Positions 34,352-43,390 of a stretch of 64,000 nucleotides of DNA are shown here, in pieces. Numbering within the stretch: the stretch's first letter is position 1; each line of letters begins with the position of its first letter. This stretch comes from Thauera sp. 2A1 (lineage in GTDB: Bacteria > Pseudomonadota > Gammaproteobacteria > Burkholderiales > Rhodocyclaceae), in NCBI RefSeq assembly GCF_009469595.2, contig NZ_SSXV01000022.1:1-64000 (forward strand), given 5' to 3'. The notes beneath the pieces were generated by a model that had not been told where the DNA came from, did no database searches, and was given only the letters and a program-made list of their open reading frames with translations. Position numbers and translations under genes: made by a program.

Positions 34352-35602
34352 ATGCCGCTCGGCTTCTACATCATCATGGCAGCGCAGTTCTTCTCCGCGC
34401 TCGCCGACAACGCCCTGCTCATCGTCGCAATCGCCCTGCTGCGGGACATGTCCGCTCCTGCGGAGTACGAGCCGCTGCTCAAACTCTTCTTCACCGTGTC
34501 CTACGTCGCCCTGGCTGCCTTCGTCGGCGCGTTCGCCGACTCGATGCCCAAGTGGCGCGTGATGTTGATCAGCAACACGATCAAGATCGGCGGCTGCCTG
34601 ATGCTGTTCCTCGGCGTGCATCCGCTGTTTGCCTATGCGGTGATCGGCCTGGGTGCCGCCGCCTATTCGCCCGCGAAGTACGGAATCCTCACCGAATACC
34701 TGCCGCACCGTCTGCTGGTCGTGGCCAACGGCTGGATCGAGGGCCTGACGGTGGGCGCGATCATCCTGGGCACGGTGATGGGGGGCATCCTCATCCGCAA
34801 CGACGTGTCCGCCTGGCTGCTGTCGCTGCACCTGCCGCTGGTGCATTCGGCCTTCGAGGCGGGCGTGCTGGCGATCGGCACGCTGTACCTGATCGCAGCG
34901 GGCTTCAATCTGTATGTGCCCGATACCGGAGTCGACCACAAGCCGCTCAAGAACAACCCGCTGTACCTGATCCACGACTTCAACCACTGCCTCAAGCTGC
35001 TCTGGCGCGACAAGCTCGGCCAGATCTCGCTTGCCGTCACCACGCTGTTCTGGGGCGCGGGCGCAACCCTGCAGTTCATCGTGATCAAGTGGGCCGAACA
35101 CAACCTCGGCCTGTCGTTGTCCCAGGCTTCGATGCTGCAGGGCGTAGTGGCCATCGGCGTCGCCTTGGGCGCCGTGCTCGCCGCACGGTTCATCACGCTA
35201 CGGCGCTCGGTGCAGGTCATCCCGCTCGGCATTGCGATGGGCCTGGTGGTACTGGTGATGATCGGTGTGACCGATTCCCGTGTCGCGATGGTGTTGATGG
35301 TGATCGTCGGCGGCCTGGCGGGATTCTTCGTCGTCCCGATGAACGCCCTGCTGCAGCACCGCGGGCACATCCTGATGGGGGCCGGACACTCCATCGCAGT
35401 GCAGAACTTCAACGAGAACCTTTCGATCCTGATGATGACCGGCACCTACGCCGTGCTGATCATGCTCGGGCTTTCGATCAACACCGTGATCGTGCTGTTC
35501 GGCCTGTTCGTCGCGATTTCCATGTATCTGGTGAGGCTGCGCCACCAGGCCAACCAGCGCGAGCACGACGCGGTATCGCTGCTCGAAGACCACCCGCATT
35601 GA
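34352..35602 (+). CDS. lplT: Lysophospholipid transporter LplT
   Basis: MFS flippase of 416 residues that brings lysophospholipids to the inner leaflet for reacylation. It has 12 TM helices, starts MPLGFYIIMAAQFFSALADNALLIVAIALL, and includes YSPAKYGILTEYLPHRLLVVANGWIEG, the most recognisable LplT segment. The usual partner acyltransferase (Aas) is not in the window or fused. A hairpin follows the stop. Confidence 0.93.
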   Translation: MPLGFYIIMAAQFFSALADNALLIVAIALLRDMSAPAEYEPLLKLFFTVSYVALAAFVGAFADSMPKWRVMLISNTIKIGGCLMLFLGVHPLFAYAVIGLGAAAYSPAKYGILTEYLPHRLLVVANGWIEGLTVGAIILGTVMGGILIRNDVSAWLLSLHLPLVHSAFEAGVLAIGTLYLIAAGFNLYVPDTGVDHKPLKNNPLYLIHDFNHCLKLLWRDKLGQISLAVTTLFWGAGATLQFIVIKWAEHNLGLSLSQASMLQGVVAIGVALGAVLAARFITLRRSVQVIPLGIAMGLVVLVMIGVTDSRVAMVLMVIVGGLAGFFVVPMNALLQHRGHILMGAGHSIAVQNFNENLSILMMTGTYAVLIMLGLSINTVIVLFGLFVAISMYLVRLRHQANQREHDAVSLLEDHPH

Positions 35603-35610
35603 CTGGCGTC

Positions 35611-35634
35611 GAGGCGGCCAGATGAGGCCGCCTC
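35611..35634 (+). terminator. lplT terminator
   Basis: GAGGCGGCC (35611-35619) and GGCCGCCTC (35626-35634) form a perfect 9-bp stem with a 6-base loop, nine bases after the lplT stop, followed by TTCCGTCTTCT. It also lies beyond the end of the convergent udg gene. Confidence 0.65.
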
Positions 35635-35689
35635 TTCCGTCTTCTGCCGGCTCGTCATTGACAGCAAGCAATGACGCCGCCCGCCGACT

Positions 35690-36673
35690 TCAGGCGCTGG
35701 GGCTTGCCTGCATGCAGTGCCGCGCAAAGCACAGATCTTCCCAGGCCTTGCCCTTGTCCTGCGAGTTGCGCAGCAGATAGGCTGGATGGTAGGTCACGAC
35801 CACCGGAATCCCGCGGTGGGCGAACAGCTTTCCACGTGCCGCACCAATGCGGACTTCGCTGCCCAGCAGCGCCTGCGCAGCCGGCCGTCCGAGCGCGACC
35901 AGCAGCCGCGGCTGCACGAGGTCGATCTGCCGCTCCAGGTAGGGCAGGCAGGCGGCGACCTCGCCGGCCTCGGGCGTGCGGTTATGCGGCGGGCGGCACT
36001 TCACTGCGTTGGCGATGTAGACATCGTCACCGCGCTTGAGTCCGATTGAGCCGAGCATGTTGTCGAGCAGCCGCCCCGCCTGGCCGACGAAGGGCTCGCC
36101 GCGCAAGTCCTCCTCGGCCCCGGGTCCCTCGCCCACCAGCATCCAGCGCGCACGCCGGTCGCCTACACCGGGAACCGCCTGGCTACGACGCTCGCACAGC
36201 ACGCACGCACGGCACTCACGGATGTCCGCCTCGAGATCGTCCCAGGCCAGCGTGGCGATGCGTCGGGCGCGCTCGCCAGACGGATCCTGATCCAGCCCGG
36301 TCCGCGCAGACGACCTCGGTGCCGAGTCGTGCGCGGCCGACTTCAGCGGCGCGGAGCGGTGATCCGCGGCGAACTGGCGCCCTTCACCGCCTGACGGGCG
36401 CGACTGGGCGGCGGCATGCAGGCGCTCAATGCGCTCCAATGGCTGCGTCGGCGTCGACCGCTGCGGCTCCGGCGCCGAAGCTACGCCGCCCGCCGCCATC
36501 GGGAGCGCGGCCGCCGCATCGGGAATCCGCGCTGCGAGCGCTTCAGCGTTCGGCGCCATCACTTTAGCGTGGTCTCTGCCGCGCAAGCGCCAGACCGGAC
36601 CCAACCCCATCTCGCGCAGCACTGCGGCGCGGCGCCTGGCGGCCGACGATGGATGCGCGATGGACGCTGTCAA
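35690..36673 (-). CDS. Uracil-DNA glycosylase, family 4
   Basis: Removes uracil from DNA. The catalytic domain is the C-terminal 200 residues of 327: CRACVLCERR (two of the four Fe-S cysteines), WMLVGEGPGAEEDLRGEPFVGQAGRLLDNML, NAVKCRPPHNRTP (third cysteine), and VVVTYHPAYLLRN. Residues 1-125 are a low-complexity extension common in betaproteobacterial copies. I choose the TTG at 36673: it overlaps the rimI stop (TTGA) and GAGG lies eight bases upstream. It is the last gene of a tsaB-rimI-udg set linked by 4-base overlaps. Confidence 0.88.
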   Translation of the reverse strand: MTASIAHPSSAARRRAAVLREMGLGPVWRLRGRDHAKVMAPNAEALAARIPDAAAALPMAAGGVASAPEPQRSTPTQPLERIERLHAAAQSRPSGGEGRQFAADHRSAPLKSAAHDSAPRSSARTGLDQDPSGERARRIATLAWDDLEADIRECRACVLCERRSQAVPGVGDRRARWMLVGEGPGAEEDLRGEPFVGQAGRLLDNMLGSIGLKRGDDVYIANAVKCRPPHNRTPEAGEVAACLPYLERQIDLVQPRLLVALGRPAAQALLGSEVRIGAARGKLFAHRGIPVVVTYHPAYLLRNSQDKGKAWEDLCFARHCMQASPSA

Positions 36674-37134
36674 AGTGCACACCTCATCACGATCGCATCC
36701 TCGCGCCCATCCACCGCTGGGTAGTAGTCTCGCCGGCGCCCGATATGCTCGAAGCCATGCTTCCGATACAGCGCAAGCGCCGCCTCGTTGGAGGGCCTCA
36801 CCTCGAGGAAGAACTGCGTGGCGCCATGGCGTCGCGCCTCTTCGCGAAGGTGGTCGAGCAATGCCGCACCGTGACCGCGCCCCTGATAGCTGCGGTCGAC
36901 GCTGATGTCGAGCAGATGCGCCTCGTCGAGGACCCGCATCATCACCGCGTAGCCGGCGCGGCGCCCTTCCACCTTCAGCAGCCAGCAACCATATCCGGCC
37001 ACCAGTGAGTCGACGAAGTTGCCGCGGGTCCACGGAAATGCATGCAGATCCCGTTCGCAAGCGACGACCCAGTCGAGATCCTGTTCCGTCATCGGACCGA
37101 AGTGAAGGTCGGAAGAGGAGGCTTGCGACTTCAA
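36670..37134 (-). CDS. rimI: Ribosomal protein S18 alanine N-acetyltransferase RimI
   Basis: GNAT acetyltransferase of 154 residues. The acetyl-CoA site is VDRSYQGRGHGAALLDHL (motif A, Q/RxxGxG/A), followed by FLEVRPSNEAALALYRKHGFEHIGRRRDYY, typical of RimI. It acetylates the N-terminal Ala of S18. The start overlaps tsaB by four bases and the stop overlaps udg. Confidence 0.93.
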   Translation of the reverse strand: MKSQASSSDLHFGPMTEQDLDWVVACERDLHAFPWTRGNFVDSLVAGYGCWLLKVEGRRAGYAVMMRVLDEAHLLDISVDRSYQGRGHGAALLDHLREEARRHGATQFFLEVRPSNEAALALYRKHGFEHIGRRRDYYPAVDGREDAIVMRCAL

Positions 37135-37823
37135 GCCCTGCCTCCGCTGGCCAGTCGCTCGGCCGTGGTGAGCGCCACCTTGTCGCGCACATACAGCGGA
37201 GCGGCATGTTGCGGCGTGACCACTTCACCGCGTCGCAAACGTGCTGCCGCTAGCCGGGCTACCTGCGCGGCGCGTGGGATGACCTCTGCATCGAAGCCAG
37301 CAAGCGCTTCACCAAGGCGCGAACGCAGGGCCTCGCCGTGCACCGCGAAACCTGAGCCGACACCGAACCACTTCCCTTCGCGCACGGCAGTCGCTTCGGG
37401 CCGCACACAGGCTGGCTCACCCTGCGCCACGAGGGTGCCGTCGCCGTCGCGCTCATAGAAGCAGAAGTACAGCTCGCCCAGCCGCGCGTCGGTGGCGGCC
37501 AGGATGCGCTGTTCCGGACACAGCGAGGCAAGCGCCTCGAGGCTGCACACAGGGATCACCCCCTGGCCCCCGCCAAGCGCCAGACCTTGAGCGACACCGC
37601 ATGCCAGCCGCAGGCCGGTGAATGCGCCCGGCCCGCTGCCGAACGCGATCGCGTCGAGACGGCTCACGGTCAGCCCGGCCTCAGCGAGCAGCCAGTCGAT
37701 GCCTGGCAGCACGCCTTCGGAGTGAGCCGCAATGCCGTCCAGCTCGCACTCCAGGAGGTCTTCTCCGCTCAGCAGCGCAATGCTGCCGATCTCGCACGAT
37801 GTTTCGATCGCCAGGATGTTCAT
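37131..37823 (-). CDS. tsaB: tRNA threonylcarbamoyladenosine protein TsaB
   Basis: Partner of TsaD/TsaE in t6A37 formation. The 230-residue ASKHA-fold protein starts MNILAIETSCEIGSIALL and contains AHSEGVLPGIDWLLAEAGL and FGSGPGAFTGLRLACGVAQGLA. The upstream in-frame extension to 37946 is ignored because the family begins with this Met. The downstream genes rimI and udg overlap. Confidence 0.93.
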   Translation of the reverse strand: MNILAIETSCEIGSIALLSGEDLLECELDGIAAHSEGVLPGIDWLLAEAGLTVSRLDAIAFGSGPGAFTGLRLACGVAQGLALGGGQGVIPVCSLEALASLCPEQRILAATDARLGELYFCFYERDGDGTLVAQGEPACVRPEATAVREGKWFGVGSGFAVHGEALRSRLGEALAGFDAEVIPRAAQVARLAAARLRRGEVVTPQHAAPLYVRDKVALTTAERLASGGRA

Positions 37824-37878
37824 GGACCGGCATTCTACTGCCAGCGATGCGTGCAGTCCTCTCCACCGGCGTCCGGCG

Positions 37879-38208
37879 TCAGTTGCGCCGGCGCGGCGGA
37901 CGCGGGTCTTCCGGATAGGCGCCTCGCATAGCGTCGCGCAGGTCACGGCGAAGCGCGCTGCGCTCCTCGGTGCTCAGCTTGCGTCTCGTGGGCGCCGATT
38001 CCTCACGGTCGTTGCGCGGCGCGAGAGATTCACGCAGTCCGGCCGGGCGCTCGGCGCGGTCGCGCTCGCCCGCAAGGAAACCATCGAACATGGGCGGCCG
38101 CGCATGGGCACCCATACAAACCAGGGGCAACATGACAACAAGCAGCAGATGCCGTAGGCGAAACCTGCACAGCGGTCGGAACGAGGCAGATGAGAATGGA
38201 AACTTCAT
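37879..38208 (-). CDS. Small secreted hypothetical protein, Arg-rich
   Basis: 109 residues with a likely signal peptide (RHLLLVVMLPLVCMGAHA, cleavage near 34). The mature part is charged, with RRKLSTEERSALRRDLRDAMRGAY and a tail PRPPRRRN. The helix LSTEERSALRRDLRDAMR is reminiscent of small periplasmic proteins with conserved ER-x-x-LR repeats, but I do not recognise a named family. It is divergent from ompR with a 224-bp gap. Confidence 0.65.
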   Translation of the reverse strand: MKFPFSSASFRPLCRFRLRHLLLVVMLPLVCMGAHARPPMFDGFLAGERDRAERPAGLRESLAPRNDREESAPTRRKLSTEERSALRRDLRDAMRGAYPEDPRPPRRRN

Positions 38209-38432
38209 CGCAGACTCGCGAGGCCGGACTGATCCCCGCGAAGGTTTTGGGTGGATGGGCGAAAAATACGGCAATCGAACAACGATGGATAGCGTCCCGC
38301 CGCAGCTCTCCGGGCCTTTTGTAAGCCCATGTTGCGCTCCCTATGCGCACTTACGAAGCGTTACCGTGCAAGCTGCCCGCGGCACACGGCGTCCACTGGC
38401 AACTGGAATTCGTCGAGGATACGATTCGTCCC

Positions 38433-39176
38433 ATGAATGCAAAAACCCGCTACCGCGTACTGCTGGTCGACGATGACGCTCGCCTGCGCGAGCTCTTGTC
38501 GCGTTATCTCCAGGAACAGGGATTTGCCGTCAAGGCAGTCGGCGATGCGCCGATGATGGATCGCGCACTGCACCGCGAACACTTCGACCTCATCGTGCTC
38601 GACCTCATGCTGCCCGGCGAGGATGGCCTTGCCATCTGCCGGCGCCTGCGAGCCGCCGAGAATCCCATCCCCATCATCATGCTGACGGCCAAAGGCGACG
38701 ACGTCGATCGCATCCTGGGCCTTGAAATGGGCGCCGACGACTACCTCGCCAAGCCCTTCAATCCGCGCGAGCTCGTCGCGCGCATCCAGGCCGTCATGCG
38801 CCGCCAGCCGCAGACGCTGCCGGGTGCGCCCACGCCTGAAGACGAGGTCGTCTCCTTTGGCCGCGTGCAGGTAAATCTGGGCACGCGATCACTCACGCGC
38901 GACGGAGAGGAAATCCAGCTCACGACCGGAGAGTTCTCGCTGCTGAAGGTTCTGCTGCAGCATCCACGCCAGCCGCTTTCGCGCGACAAGCTGATGGAAC
39001 TCGCACGCGGTCGCGAATACGGTGTGTTCGATCGCGCCATCGACGTGCAAGTCTCGCGACTTCGAAAGCTGGTGGAGGACGATCCGGCCAAGCCGAGGTA
39101 CATCCAGACCGTGTGGGGCTTCGGGTATGTCTTCGTGCCTGACGACAGCAAGTCTGCTGGCGATGAGGCACAGTAG
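38433..39176 (+). CDS. ompR: Response regulator OmpR
   Basis: 247 residues. The receiver domain has acidic DDD near residue 15, the phospho-acceptor Asp in LIVLDLMLPGEDG, and Lys in LAKPFNPRELVAR. The C-terminal winged helix is TTGEFSLLKVLLQHPRQPLSRDKLMELARG...RAIDVQVSRLRKLVEDDP followed by WGFGYVFVP. It is followed by envZ 18 bp downstream. The ATG at 38433 gives the conserved start. Confidence 0.93.
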   Translation: MNAKTRYRVLLVDDDARLRELLSRYLQEQGFAVKAVGDAPMMDRALHREHFDLIVLDLMLPGEDGLAICRRLRAAENPIPIIMLTAKGDDVDRILGLEMGADDYLAKPFNPRELVARIQAVMRRQPQTLPGAPTPEDEVVSFGRVQVNLGTRSLTRDGEEIQLTTGEFSLLKVLLQHPRQPLSRDKLMELARGREYGVFDRAIDVQVSRLRKLVEDDPAKPRYIQTVWGFGYVFVPDDSKSAGDEAQ

Positions 39177-39194
39177 ACCGGCGCCGCATACCTG

Positions 39195-40616
39195 ATGTCG
39201 AGCTTCCTGCGCACGCTGGCTGCGCCGCTTTCCCGATGGTTGCCGCGTTCGCTCCTATGGCAGACCTTCATTCTCGTGGGGCTGCTGCTCATCGTCTCGC
39301 TGGGCGTCTGGTCGCAGATCTTTCGCTACTTCCAGGAGCCCGCACGCGCGCGTGACGTCGCCCAGATGGTTGCAAGCGTGGTCAACCTGACACGCACCGC
39401 GCTCATCAACGCCGATGCCGACCGCCGCACCGACCTGCTGATCGAGCTTGCGGCGCTGGAAGGCATCCGGATCTACCCGGCCGAGCCTTCCGATGACGTC
39501 GAGCCACTGCCCGACACCCGTCCGCTGAACCTCCTCACCACCCACGTGCGCCAGCAGCTCGGCGCGCACACCCGCTTTGCTTCGCGCTGGAAGTCGCTCG
39601 ACGGATTCTGGGTCAGCTTCCGGCTCGACCCCGACGACAATACCGACGAGTACTGGGTGATGCTGCCGGCGGACCGCATCGAGCAACACCACGCCTTCGA
39701 ATGGCTCGCCTGGGGTGGCGCCGCGCTGCTGGTTGCGCTCACGGGGGCATTCGTCATCGTCTCGCGCATCAGCCGGCCCTTGCGTAATCTGACACGGGCG
39801 GCGCTGATGGTCGGCAGCGGCCGCACCCCGCCGGTGCAGGAAGAGAAGGGGCCACAAGAGATCGCAGTGGTGGCGCGCGCCTTCAACCGCATGGCTGGGG
39901 AACTGGCCCGCACCGACGCCGACCGTGCGCTCATCCTGGCGGGAGTGTCACACGACCTGCGCACTCCGCTTGCTCGCCTGCGGCTCGGGATCGAGATGTC
40001 TGGCGCACCGTCGGGCGAGGTGCTCGCCATGGTTGCCGACATCGAGGAGATGGACCGCATCATCGGCCAGTTCCTCGATTTCGGGCGCGGTGACAGCCAG
40101 GAACCGGCCCAGCCGGTCGACACCGCGGGGCTCGCGCGCGACGTCACGGAGCCCTACAGGCTAAGGGGGCTCGACGTCAGGATCGACGCACCGGACACGC
40201 TCGTCACCGAGGCGCGCGCGCTGCCGCTGCGCCGATCGCTCTCCAACCTGATCGACAACGCGCTGCGCTACGCCGGCGAGGACAAACCGATCGATGTCCA
40301 GGTGTATTCGGAAGACAAGGACGTCTGCATCGAGGTCGCCGATCGAGGCCCCGGCATCCCCCTCGACCAGGTCGAGCGCATGCGCCATCCCTTCACCCGG
40401 CTGGAGGAAGCACGCTCCAACACCAAGGGCGCGGGCCTGGGCCTGGCGATCGTCGACCGCGTGATGCGATCCCACCATGGACGCCTCGACCTGTTGCCGC
40501 GCGAGGGTGGCGGACTGCGTGCCATTCTTCGCCTGCCGCGCACCGGCGGGTCACCGACCAGGCCCGCCCCGCCGGGTGACAGCGCAAGAGCCTTGATGAA
40601 GGGTGGGCAAGGATGA
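39195..40616 (+). CDS. envZ: Osmosensor histidine kinase EnvZ
   Basis: 473 residues. TM1 is at about 20-42, a periplasmic loop at 43-160, TM2 at 175-197, then HAMP (ISRPLRNLTRAALMVGSG). The phospho-acceptor His253 lies in VSHDLRTPLARLRL, and the HATPase has N-box LSNLIDNALRYAG, G1 DRGPGIP and G2 GAGLGLAIV. Partner of OmpR. An extended periplasmic sensor is normal for betaproteobacterial EnvZ. Confidence 0.92.
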   Translation: MSSFLRTLAAPLSRWLPRSLLWQTFILVGLLLIVSLGVWSQIFRYFQEPARARDVAQMVASVVNLTRTALINADADRRTDLLIELAALEGIRIYPAEPSDDVEPLPDTRPLNLLTTHVRQQLGAHTRFASRWKSLDGFWVSFRLDPDDNTDEYWVMLPADRIEQHHAFEWLAWGGAALLVALTGAFVIVSRISRPLRNLTRAALMVGSGRTPPVQEEKGPQEIAVVARAFNRMAGELARTDADRALILAGVSHDLRTPLARLRLGIEMSGAPSGEVLAMVADIEEMDRIIGQFLDFGRGDSQEPAQPVDTAGLARDVTEPYRLRGLDVRIDAPDTLVTEARALPLRRSLSNLIDNALRYAGEDKPIDVQVYSEDKDVCIEVADRGPGIPLDQVERMRHPFTRLEEARSNTKGAGLGLAIVDRVMRSHHGRLDLLPREGGGLRAILRLPRTGGSPTRPAPPGDSARALMKGGQG

Positions 40617-40794
40617 ACCACGCCCTTCGCCGCCCCGCCGGGACCGCGCCGGCGGCGCAGTTGCCCCAGTCGTGGAAATTCCCGCACGCAATTCCCGGAA
40701 CTGATGAATAATTTGCGGCGTTCTTTCCCCGGCACACCGCAGAACGGCGCCAAGCGAGCCGCCGTGTGCCTGGGCTCAAACCTGATCGACATTC

Positions 40795-41244
40795 ATGCAG
40801 CCTGAAACAAGCCCCAAGCCCCCGCTCTCCCCCTACGAACTGATCGGTGGAGAACCGACCGTGCGTGCCATCGTCAAACGATTTTACGAACTGATGGACA
40901 CACTCCCCGAGGCATGGGATGTGCGCAAATTGCACGGTGCGGACCTCGCAGGATCCGAGGAAAAGCTCTTCCTTTTCCTGTCTGGCTGGCTGGGCGGCCC
41001 GAATCTTTACGTCGAACGTTATGGCCCGCCCTTCCTGCGTGCCCGCCACCTTCCGTTCTCGATCGGCCGTGCCGAGCGGGACCAATGGATGTTGTGCATG
41101 CGCCAGGCGCTTGACGAGTTCGTGCACGACGGGGCGCTGCGCATCCGCCTGCACGAATCCCTCGCTGCCCTCGCCAACCACATGCGCAATCGCGCCGAGT
41201 CTCCAGCGCAGGCCGATGACGGCAGCGCGGGATCAAAGCCGTGA
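40795..41244 (+). CDS. Group II truncated hemoglobin
   Basis: 149-residue 2-on-2 globin. It starts YELIGGEPTVRAIVKRFYELMD (TyrB10 in RFYELM), with the proximal His in RARHLPFSIG and the group II tryptophan in ERDQWMLCMRQAL. It likely binds O2, NO or sulfide. It heads the block yciB-yciI-bolA-ppiC, 22 bp before yciB. The 178-bp gap after envZ shows no clear element. Confidence 0.88.
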   Translation: MQPETSPKPPLSPYELIGGEPTVRAIVKRFYELMDTLPEAWDVRKLHGADLAGSEEKLFLFLSGWLGGPNLYVERYGPPFLRARHLPFSIGRAERDQWMLCMRQALDEFVHDGALRIRLHESLAALANHMRNRAESPAQADDGSAGSKP

Positions 41245-41266
41245 CGGTCCTCTATAATTCGCGTTC

Positions 41267-41872
41267 ATGAAATTCCTCTTCGACCTCCTGCCGGTCATCC
41301 TCTTCTTCGCCACCTACAAGATCGCAGGCGCCAATCCGGACGCGGCCCATGCGCTGGCGACCCAGTGGTTCGGCAGCGGCATCATGGCGACGCAAGCCCC
41401 CATCCTGATCGCCACCGCGGCCACCATCGTCGCCACCTTCCTGCAGATCGCCATCGTCTGGATCAAGCATCGGAAGGTGGATGCGATGCTCTGGGTCAGC
41501 CTCGCGATCATCGTGGTCTTCGGCGGCGCAACGCTGTTCTTCCACAACCCGACATTCATCAAGTGGAAGCCCACCGCCCTCTATTGGCTGTTCGGTGCGG
41601 TGCTGCTCGTTTCCGCCTCTTTATTCAGACGGAATCTCATTCGCAAGATGCTCGAGGCGCAAATCCAGTTGCCCGACTCCGTATGGGCGCGGCTGAATCT
41701 GGCGTGGGCGGGCTTCTTCCTGGCCATGGGCCTCATCAACCTTTACGTCGCCTACAGCTTCAGCGAGGAAACCTGGGTCAATTTCAAGCTGTTCGGCGCC
41801 ACCGGCCTGATGCTTGCGTTCGTGCTGGGCCAGGGCGTGTATCTTTCCAGACACATCGAGGAAACCAACTGA
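41267..41872 (+). CDS. yciB: Inner membrane septation protein YciB/IspZ
   Basis: 201 residues, five to six TM helices. It starts MKFLFDLLPVILFFATYK and contains HKKVDAMLWVSL-like and TFIKWKPTALYWLFG segments and AWAGFFLAMGLINLYVAYSFSEETWVNFKLFG, all highly typical. It is involved in cell envelope synthesis and division. The stop overlaps yciI by one base (TGATG). Confidence 0.95.
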   Translation: MKFLFDLLPVILFFATYKIAGANPDAAHALATQWFGSGIMATQAPILIATAATIVATFLQIAIVWIKHRKVDAMLWVSLAIIVVFGGATLFFHNPTFIKWKPTALYWLFGAVLLVSASLFRRNLIRKMLEAQIQLPDSVWARLNLAWAGFFLAMGLINLYVAYSFSEETWVNFKLFGATGLMLAFVLGQGVYLSRHIEETN

Positions 41873-42171
41873 TGCTTTACGCCATGATCGGAGACGACGT
41901 TCCGGGCAGCCTTGAGGCACGCCTGAAGGCTCGCCCGGCGCACCTGGCACGTCTCGAGGCGCTGCGTGACGAGGGGCGCCTGGTACTGGCCGGGCCGATG
42001 CCCGCGATCGATTCGCCGGATCCCGGTCCTGCCGGCTTCAGCGGCACGCTGATGGTCGCCGAATTCGAGTCGCTGGCGGCCGCCGAGCAATGGTTTGCCG
42101 ACGATCCCTACGTCACGCAGGGGGTCTTTGCCCGTACCAGCGTGAAGCCCTTCAAGAAGGTCCTCCCGTGA
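41872..42171 (+). CDS. yciI: YciI-like protein
   Basis: 99-residue ferredoxin-like-fold protein. It has RPAHLARLEALRDEGRLVLAGPMPAIDS with the conserved His and Asp of the YciI active-site pocket, and EQWFADDPYVTQGVF. The biochemical role is unknown; structural work suggests a possible enzyme. It sits between yciB and bolA, as in many betaproteobacteria. Confidence 0.88.
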   Translation: MLYAMIGDDVPGSLEARLKARPAHLARLEALRDEGRLVLAGPMPAIDSPDPGPAGFSGTLMVAEFESLAAAEQWFADDPYVTQGVFARTSVKPFKKVLP

Positions 42172-42461
42172 CCACCCAGGAAAAGATGAGGGCAAGACTC
42201 GCCCCGCTGCAGCCCGAACGCATCGAGATCGGCGACGACAGCGCACTGCATGCCGGCCACGCCGGAGCGCGCAGCGGCGGCGGCCATTACCGCCTGCTGA
42301 TCGTTTCGGCGCAGTTCGAATCCAGGAATACGGTGGCACGCCACCGCATGATTTATGACGCGCTTGGCGACATGATGAAGACCGACATTCATGCGCTCGC
42401 CATCCGCGCCGTTTCGGCCACCGAGGCCACCAAGCAACTCAGTCACGAGGAACCCCGATGA
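42168..42461 (+). CDS. bolA: BolA family protein
   Basis: 97 residues beginning at GTG 42168, which overlaps the yciI stop (GTGA). It has LQPERIEIGDDSALHAGHAGARSGGGHYRLLIVSAQFESRNTVARHRMIYDAL, the BolA core with His residues used with monothiol glutaredoxin to bind Fe-S. It is in an overlapping chain with ppiC. Confidence 0.9.
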   Translation: MTTQEKMRARLAPLQPERIEIGDDSALHAGHAGARSGGGHYRLLIVSAQFESRNTVARHRMIYDALGDMMKTDIHALAIRAVSATEATKQLSHEEPR

Positions 42462-43240
42462 AGATTTTTCCGAGCCGTCTCGCCATTTCCCTGCTTGCCG
42501 GCTTCCTCACTCTTCCTGCGCTGGCGGCCGAGCCGATCGCCACCGTCAACGGCACGGCCATCTCGGCGGCCCGCGCGGACGCAATGATCGCCGAGCAGCG
42601 TGCCCAGGGCGCCCCCGAAAGTGCGCAATTGCGCGACGCGGTCCGCGAAGAACTGGTGCGTCGAGAAGTGCTGAGCCAGGAGGCGTCGAAGAAGGGTTTC
42701 GACAAGAAGTCCGACGTGCAGGCGCAAATGGACATGGCCAAGCAGGCGATCCTGATCCGCGCCTACCTGCAGGATTACGTGAAAGCGAATCCTGTCACCG
42801 ATGCAGATCTGCGCAAGGAGTACGACGGCATCAAGTCGCGCATGGGTGACAAGGAGTACAAGCCGCGCCACGTGCTGGTCGAGACGGAGGACCAGGCCAA
42901 GGCGATCATCTCCAAGCTGCAGAACGGTTCCAAGTTCGAAGACCTGGCGAAGGAGTCGCGCGATCCGGGTTCGAAGGAGCGCGGCGGCGATCTCGGCTGG
43001 AGCAATCCGGGCATGTTCGTGAAGCCCTTCTCCGACGCGATGGTCAAGCTCGAGAAAGGCAAGTACACCACCACCCCGGTGAAGAGCGACTTCGGCTACC
43101 ACGTAATCATGCTCGACGACGTGCGTCCGCTGCAGGCACCCTCGTTCGATGAAGTGAAGCCGCAACTGCAGCAACGCCTGCAGCAGCAGAAGGTCGAGAA
43201 GCACGTGCTCGAGCTGCGCAGCAAGGCCAAGGTGCAGTAA
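42458..43240 (+). CDS. Periplasmic PpiC-type peptidyl-prolyl isomerase
   Basis: 260 residues. A signal peptide ends near ALAAEP (about 24), a SurA-like chaperone helix region covers 25-130, and a parvulin domain covers about 132-225: PRHVLVETEDQAKAIISKLQNGSKFEDLAKESRDPGSKERGGDLGWSNPGMFVKPF. It folds outer-membrane or periplasmic proteins. The ATG overlaps the bolA stop. A good terminator follows. Confidence 0.92.
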   Translation: MKIFPSRLAISLLAGFLTLPALAAEPIATVNGTAISAARADAMIAEQRAQGAPESAQLRDAVREELVRREVLSQEASKKGFDKKSDVQAQMDMAKQAILIRAYLQDYVKANPVTDADLRKEYDGIKSRMGDKEYKPRHVLVETEDQAKAIISKLQNGSKFEDLAKESRDPGSKERGGDLGWSNPGMFVKPFSDAMVKLEKGKYTTTPVKSDFGYHVIMLDDVRPLQAPSFDEVKPQLQQRLQQQKVEKHVLELRSKAKVQ

Positions 43241-43297
43241 GCACAGCGAGCAGCAACAGGCCCGGCCGCAGTTCGCCGCACCGGGCACGAAAAACAG

Positions 43298-43328
43298 AAG
43301 GCCGACGGATCGCTCCGCCGGCCTTTTT
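43298..43328 (+). terminator. Terminator of the trHb-yciB-yciI-bolA-ppiC operon
   Basis: AAGGCCGaCGG pairs with CCGcCGGCCTT around ATCGCT, followed by a run of five T (43324-43328). Classical intrinsic terminator, 57 bp past the ppiC stop. Confidence 0.85.
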
Positions 43329-43390
43329 CATCTGGGCTTGCGTGCCGCGAGGTCCGGCGACGACCCGCCAGGCCTCGGGCCAGTCAGCCG

